Shown here: positions 18,786-26,727 of the stretch, piece after piece
Layout: every line of letters begins with the position of its first letter
Position numbering within the stretch: the first letter of the stretch is position 1
NCBI GenBank assembly: GCA_018656655.1
Contig: JABHYW010000059.1
Coordinates: 1-34,800 of the forward strand
Length of the DNA: 34,800 nucleotides
Origin: Candidatus Komeilibacteria bacterium
Lineage (GTDB): Bacteria > Patescibacteriota > Patescibacteriia > UBA1558 > GWA2-36-10
Direction of reading: 5' to 3'
Position numbers and translations under genes: made by a program
Notes under the pieces: generated by a model
What the model saw: only the letters and a program-made list of their open reading frames with translations
What the model was told of the DNA's origin: nothing
Databases searched by the model: none

Positions 18786-18811
18786 TATTTTCAATAAATC
18801 AATATATAAAT

Positions 18812-21800
18812 ATGCAAATTAAAAGTTATCACTTAAAATTAAAATGGCTTTACTTAGTAAGTATCTTTACTATAAGTTTGGGTTTTCCTCTTAGGGCCTT
18901 TGCAGGTGTTACGGATTTTCTAAGATTAATGGCTCAATTTATTTGGGGATATTGGATTATACCATTAACTTGGCTTCTACAGCTGGAGCTGGAGTTACTT
19001 AGATTTGTCGCTAGCTATAATAATTTTACAAGTGAAGGAGGAGTAATTACTGGTTGGATAGCTCTTAGGGATTTATCCAACATGTTTTTTATAATAATTC
19101 TTTTGGTAATTGCTTTTGCTACAATACTTAGAATTTCCAGTTATGGTTATCAGCAGTTGTTAAAAAAGACAATTATTGTTGCTATATTAATTAATTTTTC
19201 TAAAACAATTGTTGGATTTTTGATAGACATTGTACAAGTAGTAATGCTTACATTTATTGCCGCTGTTGATAATGTTATGGCTGGTGGAGTGGTAATAGCC
19301 CTTGGTTTGCAAGGTATAATGACTATAGCTAAAAATGCAGTTGGAGCAGACTTGGCGGGACCAAAGTTAGATGATTATATTGTAGCTCTCGTAATGTCAT
19401 CTATATTTATACAGATTTTAGTTGTAGTCATAGGAGTGATGGTTATGATGTTGATTATGAGAATTGTAGCTCTTTGGGTAGCAATTATCTTAGCTCCCTT
19501 AGCTTTTATATCTAGTATATTTCCTGCTACAAAATCTTTTTATTCAAAATGGACTAAAGAATTCGGAGCTAATTTAGTAAGTGGTCCAATGTTAGCTTTT
19601 TTCTTGTGGCTGACTCTTACTATTGTTGGTAATGGAGATGCCTATAAAAGTTTTACTGATGGTGAAGATATTGCAGGTAGTGGAGCTACAGAATTTTTAG
19701 GAACTAGCAATATGGTAAATTATATAGTAGCCATTGCTTTACTGTTGACTGGTATTAAGCAGGCAGCTGCTTCAGGTGCTGCAGGTGCTAATTTTGCTAG
19801 CAAAGGTATGAGTATGATTCAGGATAGGGCTAGTAAAATGGCTCGGCGTTATCCAGGTGCTGCTTTTACAAGAGCAAAGGCGGGAATTGCCAGAGGTTTG
19901 ATTAGGAGCGAAGATGGTTCAGCTAAGTCTTTGACAAAGGGTATGGGTATGCTTGCTCAAAGCAAATTTGGTAAAAGTATAAAGCTAGATAAACTAGCTA
20001 GTGGAGTAACTACCGGAGCTACTCGATTTGATGCCAAAGCCGATGAATTAAAAAGTACTGATAGCAGATGGAAACAATACGCCGGTAAAACTATGAGTGG
20101 TGTTAGAAGTGCCAAATGGAATCGAATACCAGGGTATGGAGGTGCATTTCAAAGAGAAGCACAGAAAAGTATGGGCGAAGCTCCGGCCAAGGAAGCTGAA
20201 TTTGATAGTGAGGATACAAAAAATGTATTAGATCAACATAAGTCAAGTTTTCATGAGTCTAAAAAGACTCTGACAGGAAATAGATTCCAGAAGTGGTGGT
20301 CTAAGGCAACATCTTTAGGGGGAGCAGGGTCTCAAGATGCAGCTTATTGGCAGAATGAACTTAAAGAGGGTAGAATGGATACTTCTGAAAAAGCGCAAGC
20401 TGGTGTTCAAGCTGCTAAGGGAGTGCATAATCAAGGATTAGCTGATGACATACATAATCATAATCCAGGTGTTTATGACAGTGAAAAAGAAATAAATAGA
20501 GATATTGAAAGAAAGAGTTATAAGGGTATAATGTCGGGGTGGTCAGCAGAATCAGCTAATGGTCATAATGCAGAATTATTTTTAAATACTCTGCGTAAAC
20601 ATAAAGATTATAAAAATGGGGATGTGGGTAGAGCTGTTAATAACCTTGAGTCACAATCTAGAATAGCGTGGGGAGAAGTTTTAAAGGAAAGTACAGAAAA
20701 TGTAATTCAAGATACAGACCATAAAGGTGATGGTTCAATGCTTAGAAGAGACGAGGCAGGCGAGTTAATTCATGGTAATAATGGTGAATTAGAAATGAAC
20801 AATGAATTAATGCAAGGTCTTATGGCAGATATAGTGAATGTTTATCCTGGTGGTGCTGATGAAATTGCGCAGATGATTGTAGCTAAAATTAATAAGGAAT
20901 TGCAAGAAATTAAGATTCCAGACGGAGCTATTACTAGCTTAACAAAAGTAAAAGGAGAAACAGACGATGAATTTAAAGGCAGAGAAGATAGCTGGAAAGA
21001 ATCTATTAGGCGGCATGCTTTAGATGAAGATCATGAAGATTATATAGATGAGAATACACATAATGATAATAAGAGAATAGCAAGTAGGTATTTTACATCT
21101 GACGAATTAGAAGGCCAAAGAGCCAAAATTGAAGCTGAGAGGGAGGATATGAATAATGAAGAAGAGAGTGATAGGCTTTTGAGTATGGTTAATGGTCATT
21201 CTATGATGACAATAAAAACTGAAGCTGCCGATTTAGAAAGAGCTGCCCAGCATCAACTTGATAAAGCAGGTAATCTTGAGCCTAGGCAGCCAGTTTTAGA
21301 TACTGTAGCAGAGCCAGAAGAAGCAGATATAATTACTAGGGCTAAGAAATTAGTAGCTGCGGAACCGGAATCTAAGTCTAAGATTGTTGGTGCCGACGGG
21401 CAGAAAATAAAAAGCGAGGAGTCTACAGAAGACAGAATAGAAGGTAAAAAAGCTCAAGCTAGAGATGAATTAATGGAAGAGGGACGAGTTGAGGCTGCAG
21501 ATAAGCACGCTGAAGCTGAAGAAAAATATGAAGTTGATAAAGAGGCTTATAAGGCAGATATAGACAATCTTGTGAAGGAGATGGAAGAAGCTATAAAGGG
21601 TGTAAATAATAATAGTACAGCAAAGGAATTAGATGATTTAGATAAGCTGCAAGGTACTACTACAGATCCAAAAAAATTAGAACAATTAACGAAGCGAACA
21701 AATTATTTATTACATTTACAAAATATAAGACGTAGAAAAATCTTAAATTCAGAAGTTTCTCATAATGATAATCATGCCTCTAGAGCATCATTAAAAGATG

Positions 21801-22141
21801 CTACCGATGGATCAGATTATTCAAGGATATTTGAAGCTGATATTGGTAAGGATGGAATAAGACATTTAGTTCAAGAGTTAGCTAGAGTAGGTGATCAAAA
21901 TCAGCAAAAACAATTTCTTAAAACAGCAAATCCTGAACAGCTTCAACTTTTTGCAGATGCAGTAGTAAGTAGTGGACAAAAATTAGCTAAGCCAGTAACA
22001 GATAGTTTAACTGCAAATAATAAATTAAGAGTGTACAGAGAAATTTATGTTTCAACTGCAATGGAAACTGGCACATCAGAACGTAAGGCTCGAAGGGAAG
22101 CTGCTGATAAGGGCTTGAATGAATTACGGCATGGGGCTTAA
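18812..22141 (+). CDS. VirB6/TrbL-like inner-membrane channel protein with long hydrophilic tail
   Basis: A signal peptide (1-31, AFA) is followed by about six to seven hydrophobic segments up to residue 325, including the conserved-looking MRIVALWVAIILAPLAFISS and a region ending LLLTGIKQAAASGAAGA. This is the layout of TrbL/VirB6-family type IV secretion proteins. Residues about 330-1109 are hydrophilic, rich in Lys, Glu, Asp and Ala, with coiled-coil-like stretches (about 780-1000). VirB6 proteins form the inner-membrane passage for substrates and the pilin. The tail is far longer than in classical VirB6 (about 300 residues total). The gene starts 26 bases after the giant gene, without a Shine-Dalgarno, almost certainly in the same transcript. 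Confidence 0.82.
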   Translation: MQIKSYHLKLKWLYLVSIFTISLGFPLRAFAGVTDFLRLMAQFIWGYWIIPLTWLLQLELELLRFVASYNNFTSEGGVITGWIALRDLSNMFFIIILLVIAFATILRISSYGYQQLLKKTIIVAILINFSKTIVGFLIDIVQVVMLTFIAAVDNVMAGGVVIALGLQGIMTIAKNAVGADLAGPKLDDYIVALVMSSIFIQILVVVIGVMVMMLIMRIVALWVAIILAPLAFISSIFPATKSFYSKWTKEFGANLVSGPMLAFFLWLTLTIVGNGDAYKSFTDGEDIAGSGATEFLGTSNMVNYIVAIALLLTGIKQAAASGAAGANFASKGMSMIQDRASKMARRYPGAAFTRAKAGIARGLIRSEDGSAKSLTKGMGMLAQSKFGKSIKLDKLASGVTTGATRFDAKADELKSTDSRWKQYAGKTMSGVRSAKWNRIPGYGGAFQREAQKSMGEAPAKEAEFDSEDTKNVLDQHKSSFHESKKTLTGNRFQKWWSKATSLGGAGSQDAAYWQNELKEGRMDTSEKAQAGVQAAKGVHNQGLADDIHNHNPGVYDSEKEINRDIERKSYKGIMSGWSAESANGHNAELFLNTLRKHKDYKNGDVGRAVNNLESQSRIAWGEVLKESTENVIQDTDHKGDGSMLRRDEAGELIHGNNGELEMNNELMQGLMADIVNVYPGGADEIAQMIVAKINKELQEIKIPDGAITSLTKVKGETDDEFKGREDSWKESIRRHALDEDHEDYIDENTHNDNKRIASRYFTSDELEGQRAKIEAEREDMNNEEESDRLLSMVNGHSMMTIKTEAADLERAAQHQLDKAGNLEPRQPVLDTVAEPEEADIITRAKKLVAAEPESKSKIVGADGQKIKSEESTEDRIEGKKAQARDELMEEGRVEAADKHAEAEEKYEVDKEAYKADIDNLVKEMEEAIKGVNNNSTAKELDDLDKLQGTTTDPKKLEQLTKRTNYLLHLQNIRRRKILNSEVSHNDNHASRASLKDATDGSDYSRIFEADIGKDGIRHLVQELARVGDQNQQKQFLKTANPEQLQLFADAVVSSGQKLAKPVTDSLTANNKLRVYREIYVSTAMETGTSERKARREAADKGLNELRHGA

Positions 22142-22163
22142 ATATAATTAATTTACTTTATAA

Positions 22164-23420
22164 ATGAAACTAATACAATTAAATGCATTGCCTGAAGAAG
22201 TGCAAGATTTTATTTGGGGTATTATGTCAGATTTTAATTATACTTTATTTAATGATCCATCTTTAAATTTTACACAATTTGAATTTATCAATACTTTACA
22301 GGATGACATTATTCTTAAAAAAAAGAATATTTTGGATCTGCCAAAAGAATTAGAAAAAATGCCGGGTAAATTTCAAGGAGATTTTAGAGAATTAGCTCTT
22401 AAAATAGCCATAGAAATATTTTGGCCATTGCAAGATTATTTAGGAGGCGTAGATAGGTTGATTCTACGTTTAGGAGGTAAAGTTCCCAAATTAGTTCCTC
22501 TAAAGAAAAAGGCTTCAAAAAATAAAGATTTTTTAGGAGATACTTTTCAAGGCAAAGTAAAAGATTTAATTAGCCAACACAAAGAATTTAAAGGCTTACA
22601 ACTAACACCTGACAAAATATTTAATAAAAAAGGTAGTCTAATTAATCCAAGTGTACAGAATTGGATTGACGATTATATTCATTTTTTAGGCGCGGGTAAA
22701 CATAGTTCTTTGGAAAGAGCTAAATATATTTCTAAAAGTCCGAATTCTTTAAAATTAGATGATAAATATAAAGATAGCTTACGTTTTTTATTATTATCTT
22801 ATGATCAAGGAGTTGAGCTTTATTTTGATAAATCTGAGAAATTGTTAGTTATCAAAGATCAGCCTGCTAGAAAGTTGCTAAATAAAGAAATTAAAGATGA
22901 TAAACTTGGCTTTGATAATATTTTAATAGATTTTAAAAAAGATCTAAGGAGTTTGCAAGAGGGATTATTTCCTAGTGATATTATAATGTCTGAAGCCGAG
23001 GGAGATATAAATAAAGTTCGTGATATATTGTGGCAGTCAATCGGCATGGGAGACAAGGATAAGGTCATGGGTTGTTTAGCTTTATTAATATCTAGAAAGT
23101 CTTTTGATTCTATGATTAAAAAGGATAGTAGATTTAAAAGTATTTTAAAGCGATTTATAGGTATAAAATATGGACAAGGCATGGAAGTATCTTGGGATGA
23201 GAATATGGACCAGCTGATAAGCAGGCGATTTTTTTTAGAGATGCTTTTAGTAGATAAATTAGCCTTAGATGAAAAATCACTTTTTGTAACTATTTTTTAT
23301 ATGACAAATATAATACCAGATTCAGGTCAGCTTATATATTTTGACAAGCAAGATCAAAAATTTAAATGGCGAGCTATACAAGTCACAGGTAATAAATTTG
23401 CTTGGGTAGATAGCTTATAA
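22164..23420 (+). CDS. Hypothetical protein, downstream partner of the VirB6-like gene
   Basis: I do not recognise this 418-residue soluble protein. It has no signal peptide or membrane helix, is rich in Lys, Asp and Leu, and looks mostly alpha-helical with a basic linker near 110-120 (PLKKKASKNKD). The C-terminal part ends with a short mixed alpha/beta segment (TNIIPDSGQLIYFDKQDQ). It lies 22 bases after the VirB6-like gene and is the last gene of that transcript, so it probably works on the cytoplasmic side of the same apparatus. Confidence 0.7.
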   Translation: MKLIQLNALPEEVQDFIWGIMSDFNYTLFNDPSLNFTQFEFINTLQDDIILKKKNILDLPKELEKMPGKFQGDFRELALKIAIEIFWPLQDYLGGVDRLILRLGGKVPKLVPLKKKASKNKDFLGDTFQGKVKDLISQHKEFKGLQLTPDKIFNKKGSLINPSVQNWIDDYIHFLGAGKHSSLERAKYISKSPNSLKLDDKYKDSLRFLLLSYDQGVELYFDKSEKLLVIKDQPARKLLNKEIKDDKLGFDNILIDFKKDLRSLQEGLFPSDIIMSEAEGDINKVRDILWQSIGMGDKDKVMGCLALLISRKSFDSMIKKDSRFKSILKRFIGIKYGQGMEVSWDENMDQLISRRFFLEMLLVDKLALDEKSLFVTIFYMTNIIPDSGQLIYFDKQDQKFKWRAIQVTGNKFAWVDSL

Positions 23421-23515
23421 AATCCCTCCTAACCTCCCTTTGACAAGGGAGGAATATAGTCTAAACAAAAAAGTCCCCCTGGACGCCGAAGGTGGTGGGG
23501 ATTTAGGGGGTTAGG
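23419..23515. repeat. GC-rich inverted-repeat intergenic element, copy D
   Basis: The left arm AATCCCTCCTAACC (23421-23434) with the hairpin CTCCCTTTGACAAGGGAG starts at the stop of the 418-residue gene. The right arm ends GGGGATTTAGGGGGTTAGG, abutting the stop codon of the minus-strand methyltransferase gene. It fills the whole gap between two convergent genes. The right-arm hairpin is altered (CTGGACGCCGAAGG). Confidence 0.75.
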
Positions 23516-24706
23516 CTATTTTTTGTTTTGCCAAACTGTGATTTGTCGTTTTACTTTTTGTCCTGGGCGATTATAAATTATGTCTTTATCTAATTTATAT
23601 TCAAAACCAAGTTGGGAGATAATTTTTTTATCTAAGGTATAAATATCTTGGCCAGCTATATTAAATACTGGAAATACAAATACTATCATAGCCTTGGGTG
23701 ATAATATTTTTTTGAATTTTTCAAAAGCTAGCGTATATAATATTTGAAGTTCGTCTTTTATTTTATTTATATCAGAAGTTTTATTTAGACGAGCAATTAG
23801 ACGAGCATCACCCATAAATGGCTCAGTTACAATTGTATTTATAGAATTAGCATCTAATTTTTTATCAATATTTTTAATATCAGACTCTAATATTTTCAGA
23901 TTAGCTTTAGCCTTAAAATTTTCTAGTAGCCAGTTTAAGTTTTCTGTAGTTTCTGTAACAGACCTAGGATTGATATCACTACCATATATATTTTGATAAC
24001 CCAAGAGTATAGCTTCTTGAAGTACTGTACCAGAACCACAGAAAGGATCTAATAAATTTTTGTTTTTATTTTCTCCAGCCTCTCCGCTTTGGTCAAGACC
24101 TTCGGCTAGATTAACCATCATCTGAGCTACCTTGGGAGGTAGCATGCCGCTTTTATCATCACGATGAGGACGTTTCATATCACGCCAACCATAGCGTACA
24201 AAATCTTGGACAGCCTCTGTCAAAGCTAGCATGTATTTATTTTCATGTTTTATAATCAATAGCTCGTTACCAATTAATTTATTTTTTGAAACTACAACAG
24301 AAGAGAGGATGGCATCTTGACTAGTTACTAGACGGCTTTTATATTTATTTTCTTTTAGTAATTTTTTCAATTCAAAGGCTATTTTTTGAATAGATTTATC
24401 ATTACTATCATTGTATAAACTAAAGCCAAAATTATTTTTTTTGTCTGGTTTAAGATTTTTCTCTAAAATATCATACCACAGAAAAACATCTAGATTACTA
24501 AGCTTATCTAGGCTTTGATTATAGCGAGCAATTTTAATTGTACCGCCTAAAATATTGATTAAATCCTTTGATTCTTTGTTGGTGTTGGCTAGTACAAAAT
24601 CAGGGCCAATAAGCTCTATTTGGTCGTTTTTGGAGCTTAAAACAGCCTTTAATTCTTCTTTGGCTAGGTCAGGAGACTGACCCAACATAAATAGGTATTT
24701 ATTCAT
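23516..24706 (-). CDS. Trm11-like RNA methyltransferase (SAM-dependent)
   Basis: The 396-residue product has an N-terminal THUMP/ferredoxin-like region, the family block YGWRDMKRPHRDD (172-184) followed by KSGMLPPKVAQ, and a Rossmann-fold methyltransferase domain with DPFCGSGT (220-227), an acidic strand-2 end in YGSDIN (241-246) and TEPFMG (294-299) at the catalytic motif IV position. The architecture is that of archaeal/eukaryal Trm11/TrmG10 enzymes, which methylate guanosine N2 in tRNA. The motif IV sequence TEPF differs from the usual DPPY of these enzymes. The substrate (tRNA or rRNA guanosine) is inferred. It is transcribed divergently from rpsF and may be leaderless. Confidence 0.8.
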   Translation of the reverse strand: MNKYLFMLGQSPDLAKEELKAVLSSKNDQIELIGPDFVLANTNKESKDLINILGGTIKIARYNQSLDKLSNLDVFLWYDILEKNLKPDKKNNFGFSLYNDSNDKSIQKIAFELKKLLKENKYKSRLVTSQDAILSSVVVSKNKLIGNELLIIKHENKYMLALTEAVQDFVRYGWRDMKRPHRDDKSGMLPPKVAQMMVNLAEGLDQSGEAGENKNKNLLDPFCGSGTVLQEAILLGYQNIYGSDINPRSVTETTENLNWLLENFKAKANLKILESDIKNIDKKLDANSINTIVTEPFMGDARLIARLNKTSDINKIKDELQILYTLAFEKFKKILSPKAMIVFVFPVFNIAGQDIYTLDKKIISQLGFEYKLDKDIIYNRPGQKVKRQITVWQNKK

Positions 24707-24712
24707 AGGTAT

Positions 24713-24741
24713 ATGATAGTTTAAATAGTTATTTTACGCAA
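24713..24741 (-). promoter_or_regulatory. Promoter of the Trm11-like gene (possibly leaderless)
   Basis: On the minus strand, TTGCGT (complement of 24736-24741), a 17-base spacer and TATCAT (complement of 24713-24718). Only six bases separate the -10 from the ATG, so the predicted start falls on or next to the initiation codon. Confidence 0.55.
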
Positions 24742-24751
24742 TGTATAGACC

Positions 24752-24780
24752 TTGACTCAGGCCTCTTATTATGGTAAATT
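24752..24780 (+). promoter_or_regulatory. Promoter of rpsF-ssb-rpsR-efp
   Basis: TTGACT (24752-24757), a 17-base spacer, and TAAATT (24775-24780) preceded by TGG, an extended -10. Transcription would start near 24787, giving a leader of about 85 bases. It lies back to back with the methyltransferase promoter; the two -35 boxes are 10 bases apart. Confidence 0.65.
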
Positions 24781-24785
24781 GCGTT

Positions 24786-24855
24786 CAGTTAATATATCTT
24801 AATTAACCACGCCCCTGTATTAACTGTAAGGGGCCCTTAGTATTTAAAGCTAAGG
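24786..24855 (+). promoter_or_regulatory. Structured 5' leader of the rpsF operon (possible autoregulatory RNA)
   Basis: Two hairpins are visible: GCCCC (24811-24815)/GGGGC (24830-24834) and CCTTAG (24835-24840)/CTAAGG (24850-24855). The first loop contains ATTAACTG (24819-24826), a perfect complement of CAGTTAAT (24786-24793) at the predicted 5' end, so an H-type pseudoknot or an alternative fold is possible. The second hairpin buries AAGG, the only Shine-Dalgarno-like sequence near the rpsF start. Bacterial rpsF leaders are known targets of S6:S18 feedback, but the CCG trinucleotide of that known motif is not evident here. Confidence 0.5.
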
Positions 24856-24870
24856 TAATTAGATAGAAAA

Positions 24871-25368
24871 ATGAAATACGAACTATCTTTTATTATTAGT
24901 CCAATTATCGCTGAGACAGATCATCCATCTGTTAATCAAGAGGTTTTGGACTATCTCAAAGGCATCGATGCTAAAATAACTCGAGAGCCTTATTTTATGG
25001 GCCGTAGAAAATTGGCCTACCCAATAGCCAAGCAAAAGCATGGTTTTTATGTTTGTTTGGAATTTGAATCAGAGTCCAGCGCTAGTCTAAAAGAATTGGA
25101 TACCAAATTGAAGCACAATAATAGTTTGCTTCGTTATTTGATAATCAAATTAGAAGGAGAGGCTGATAATGTGGCTGTTGATTTTTCTAAGATGGAGGAA
25201 AAAGAAAAAGCTAGAGGTAGAGGTAGAGAAACTAAAAAAGTAAAAGTTTCAGTTTCAAAAGCCGCACCTAAGAAAGAAGCTCCAAAAGTTGAAGTTAAGG
25301 CTAAGATAAAATTAGAAGACATTGATAAAAAATTAGACGAAATTTTGGAAACACCAAAACTTGATTAA
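24871..25368 (+). CDS. rpsF: 30S ribosomal protein S6 (bS6) with C-terminal extension
   Basis: S6 binds the 16S rRNA central domain together with S18. The 165-residue protein has the family N-terminus MKYELSFIISP and typical core segments PYFMGRRKLAYPI and YLIIKLEG. The core ends near residue 100; the remaining 60 residues form a basic Lys/Ala/Glu-rich tail (KKVKVSVSKAAPKKEAPK), making it longer than most S6. The gene is first in the classic rpsF-ssb-rpsR order, followed by ssb after 18 bases. Confidence 0.95.
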   Translation: MKYELSFIISPIIAETDHPSVNQEVLDYLKGIDAKITREPYFMGRRKLAYPIAKQKHGFYVCLEFESESSASLKELDTKLKHNNSLLRYLIIKLEGEADNVAVDFSKMEEKEKARGRGRETKKVKVSVSKAAPKKEAPKVEVKAKIKLEDIDKKLDEILETPKLD

Positions 25369-25386
25369 TATTTTAAACGTAATTAT

Positions 25387-25860
25387 ATGAATCTAAACAA
25401 AGCAATGGTCATTGGTAATGTAGTACGCGATCCTGAAATGCGCACTACCCCCACTGGTCACAACGTTACTTCTTATTCAATAGCTACTAATAGAGTTTGG
25501 AATGACACTAATGGTCAAAAACAAGAAAGAGCTGAATTTCATAATATTGTAGCTTGGCGTAGATTGGCTGAGATTAGTAACCAGTATCTTAAAAAAGGTT
25601 CAAAGGTTTATATTGAAGGTAGACTTCAAACTAGATCTTGGGATGATCCAAATGGCGTAAAGAAATATCGTACTGAAATAATCGCTGAAAACATGATTAT
25701 GTTAGATAGGGCAGGTAGTGCTCCATCAGGCGGAGATTTTAATACTGAACAACCATCAATGGATAAAACTCCAGTAGTGGATGTTAATCAAACTAGTACT
25801 CCAAAGCCGAGCTCAGATAGCTCAGAAGAGGAAATTAGTATTGAGGATATTCCATTTTAA
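25387..25860 (+). CDS. ssb: Single-stranded DNA-binding protein
   Basis: SSB coats ssDNA in replication, repair and recombination. The 157-residue protein has a full OB-fold (about 1-105) starting MNLNKAMVIGNVVRDPEMR, with the conserved FHNIVAWRRLAE and VYIEGRLQTRSW segments. A Ser/Pro/Thr-rich linker follows, then the acidic tip ISIEDIPF that recruits partner proteins. Its place between rpsF and rpsR is the canonical bacterial arrangement. Confidence 0.97.
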   Translation: MNLNKAMVIGNVVRDPEMRTTPTGHNVTSYSIATNRVWNDTNGQKQERAEFHNIVAWRRLAEISNQYLKKGSKVYIEGRLQTRSWDDPNGVKKYRTEIIAENMIMLDRAGSAPSGGDFNTEQPSMDKTPVVDVNQTSTPKPSSDSSEEEISIEDIPF

Positions 25861-25883
25861 AGACTAAATAAAACTAAATTTTT

Positions 25884-26102
25884 ATGCATACAAAACAAAG
25901 CAACAAATACTGTCATTTTTGTGTAAATAATATGACCGATATTGATTACAAAAATTGGCAACAATTAAAACGCTTTACATCTTCCTATGGTAAAATTGTA
26001 CCAAAAAGAAGAAGTGGTGCTTGTTCAAAGCATCAAAGAAAATTAGCTCAAGCTATTAAAAGAGCTCGTTTCATGGCTTTACTTCCTTACGTATCAAAAT
26101 AA
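25884..26102 (+). CDS. rpsR: 30S ribosomal protein S18 (bS18), Cys-rich form
   Basis: S18 pairs with S6 on the platform of the small subunit. The 72-residue protein matches the family: [27 protein letters not shown] and an end in [11 protein letters not shown]. It keeps an N-terminal CHFC pair and a later CSKH, the pattern of the zinc-binding S18 form. It is followed 4 bases later by efp, not by rplI (L9), which follows rpsR in many bacteria. Confidence 0.97.
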   Translation: MHTKQSNKYCHFCVNNMTDIDYKNWQQLKRFTSSYGKIVPKRRSGACSKHQRKLAQAIKRARFMALLPYVSK

Positions 26103-26106
26103 AGAT

Positions 26107-26664
26107 ATGCTAGGACTTAACGATCTAAAGCTAGGCAGAGTAATTTCTATTAATGACGAACCCTATCAAGTAGTCTGGAATCAACACATTAAAGTGGCCA
26201 GAGGAGGGGCAGTCATGAAAACCAAACTAAAAAATCTTATATCTGGCAGTACTTTAGAAAAAAGTTTTAATGGCTCTGACAATATAGCTGAAGCAGATAT
26301 TACTCGTCGCAAAGCAAACTTTCTTTATCAACAAGAAGATGGATTTCATTTTATGGATAACGAAAGTTTTGAACAATTTCAATTTTCTAAAGATGATTTA
26401 GGAGATTTAGTAAAATATCTTATTGATGGGCAAGAAGTAGATGTATTAGTTTTTAATGATAGTCCAGTTTCTATTGCTTTACCAACTAAGATTACTTTAG
26501 AAGTTAAATCAGCTCCAGATGGAGTAAAGGGTAATAGCTCTGGCGCTGTTACTAAGACAGTAGTATTAGAAAATGAATTAGAGATTAGGACTCCTTTATT
26601 TATTAAGTCAGGTGACAAGGTAATTGTAAACACAGAGACAGGTGAATATGTAGAAAGAGTCTAG
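26107..26664 (+). CDS. efp: Elongation factor P with Arg at the modified tip position
   Basis: EF-P binds the ribosomal E site and rescues ribosomes stalled at polyproline. The 185-residue protein has the usual three beta-barrel domains, with TKLKNL (39-44), the domain 2 segment and the family C-terminus FIKSGDKVIVNTETGEYVERV in parts. The tip loop reads VARGGAV (30-36), so the residue that carries beta-lysine in E. coli (K34, in PGKG) is Arg32 here, and the preceding Pro-Gly is replaced by Val-Ala. Some bacteria have an Arg at this site that EarP rhamnosylates; no EarP-like gene is in the window. It is the last gene of the operon and is followed by a strong terminator. Confidence 0.95.
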   Translation: MLGLNDLKLGRVISINDEPYQVVWNQHIKVARGGAVMKTKLKNLISGSTLEKSFNGSDNIAEADITRRKANFLYQQEDGFHFMDNESFEQFQFSKDDLGDLVKYLIDGQEVDVLVFNDSPVSIALPTKITLEVKSAPDGVKGNSSGAVTKTVVLENELEIRTPLFIKSGDKVIVNTETGEYVERV

Positions 26665-26682
26665 TTTATCAAATATTTTTTC

Positions 26683-26722
26683 AAAACAACCTCGGAGGTT
26701 ATTTAACCTCCGAGGTTGTTTT
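26683..26722. terminator. Strong terminator after efp (18-bp perfect stem)
   Basis: AAAACAACCTCGGAGGTT (26683-26700) is perfectly complementary to AACCTCCGAGGTTGTTTT (26705-26722) around an ATTT loop. The A/T-tract ends make it functional on both strands. It separates the ribosomal operon from the secretion genes. Confidence 0.95.
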
Positions 26723-26727
26723 ATTTA

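Noticed and set aside
24786-24855. Confident call of the known S6:S18 ribosomal leader motif
   Set aside because: Hairpins are present but the characteristic CCG trinucleotide could not be placed, so only a general structured leader is claimed.
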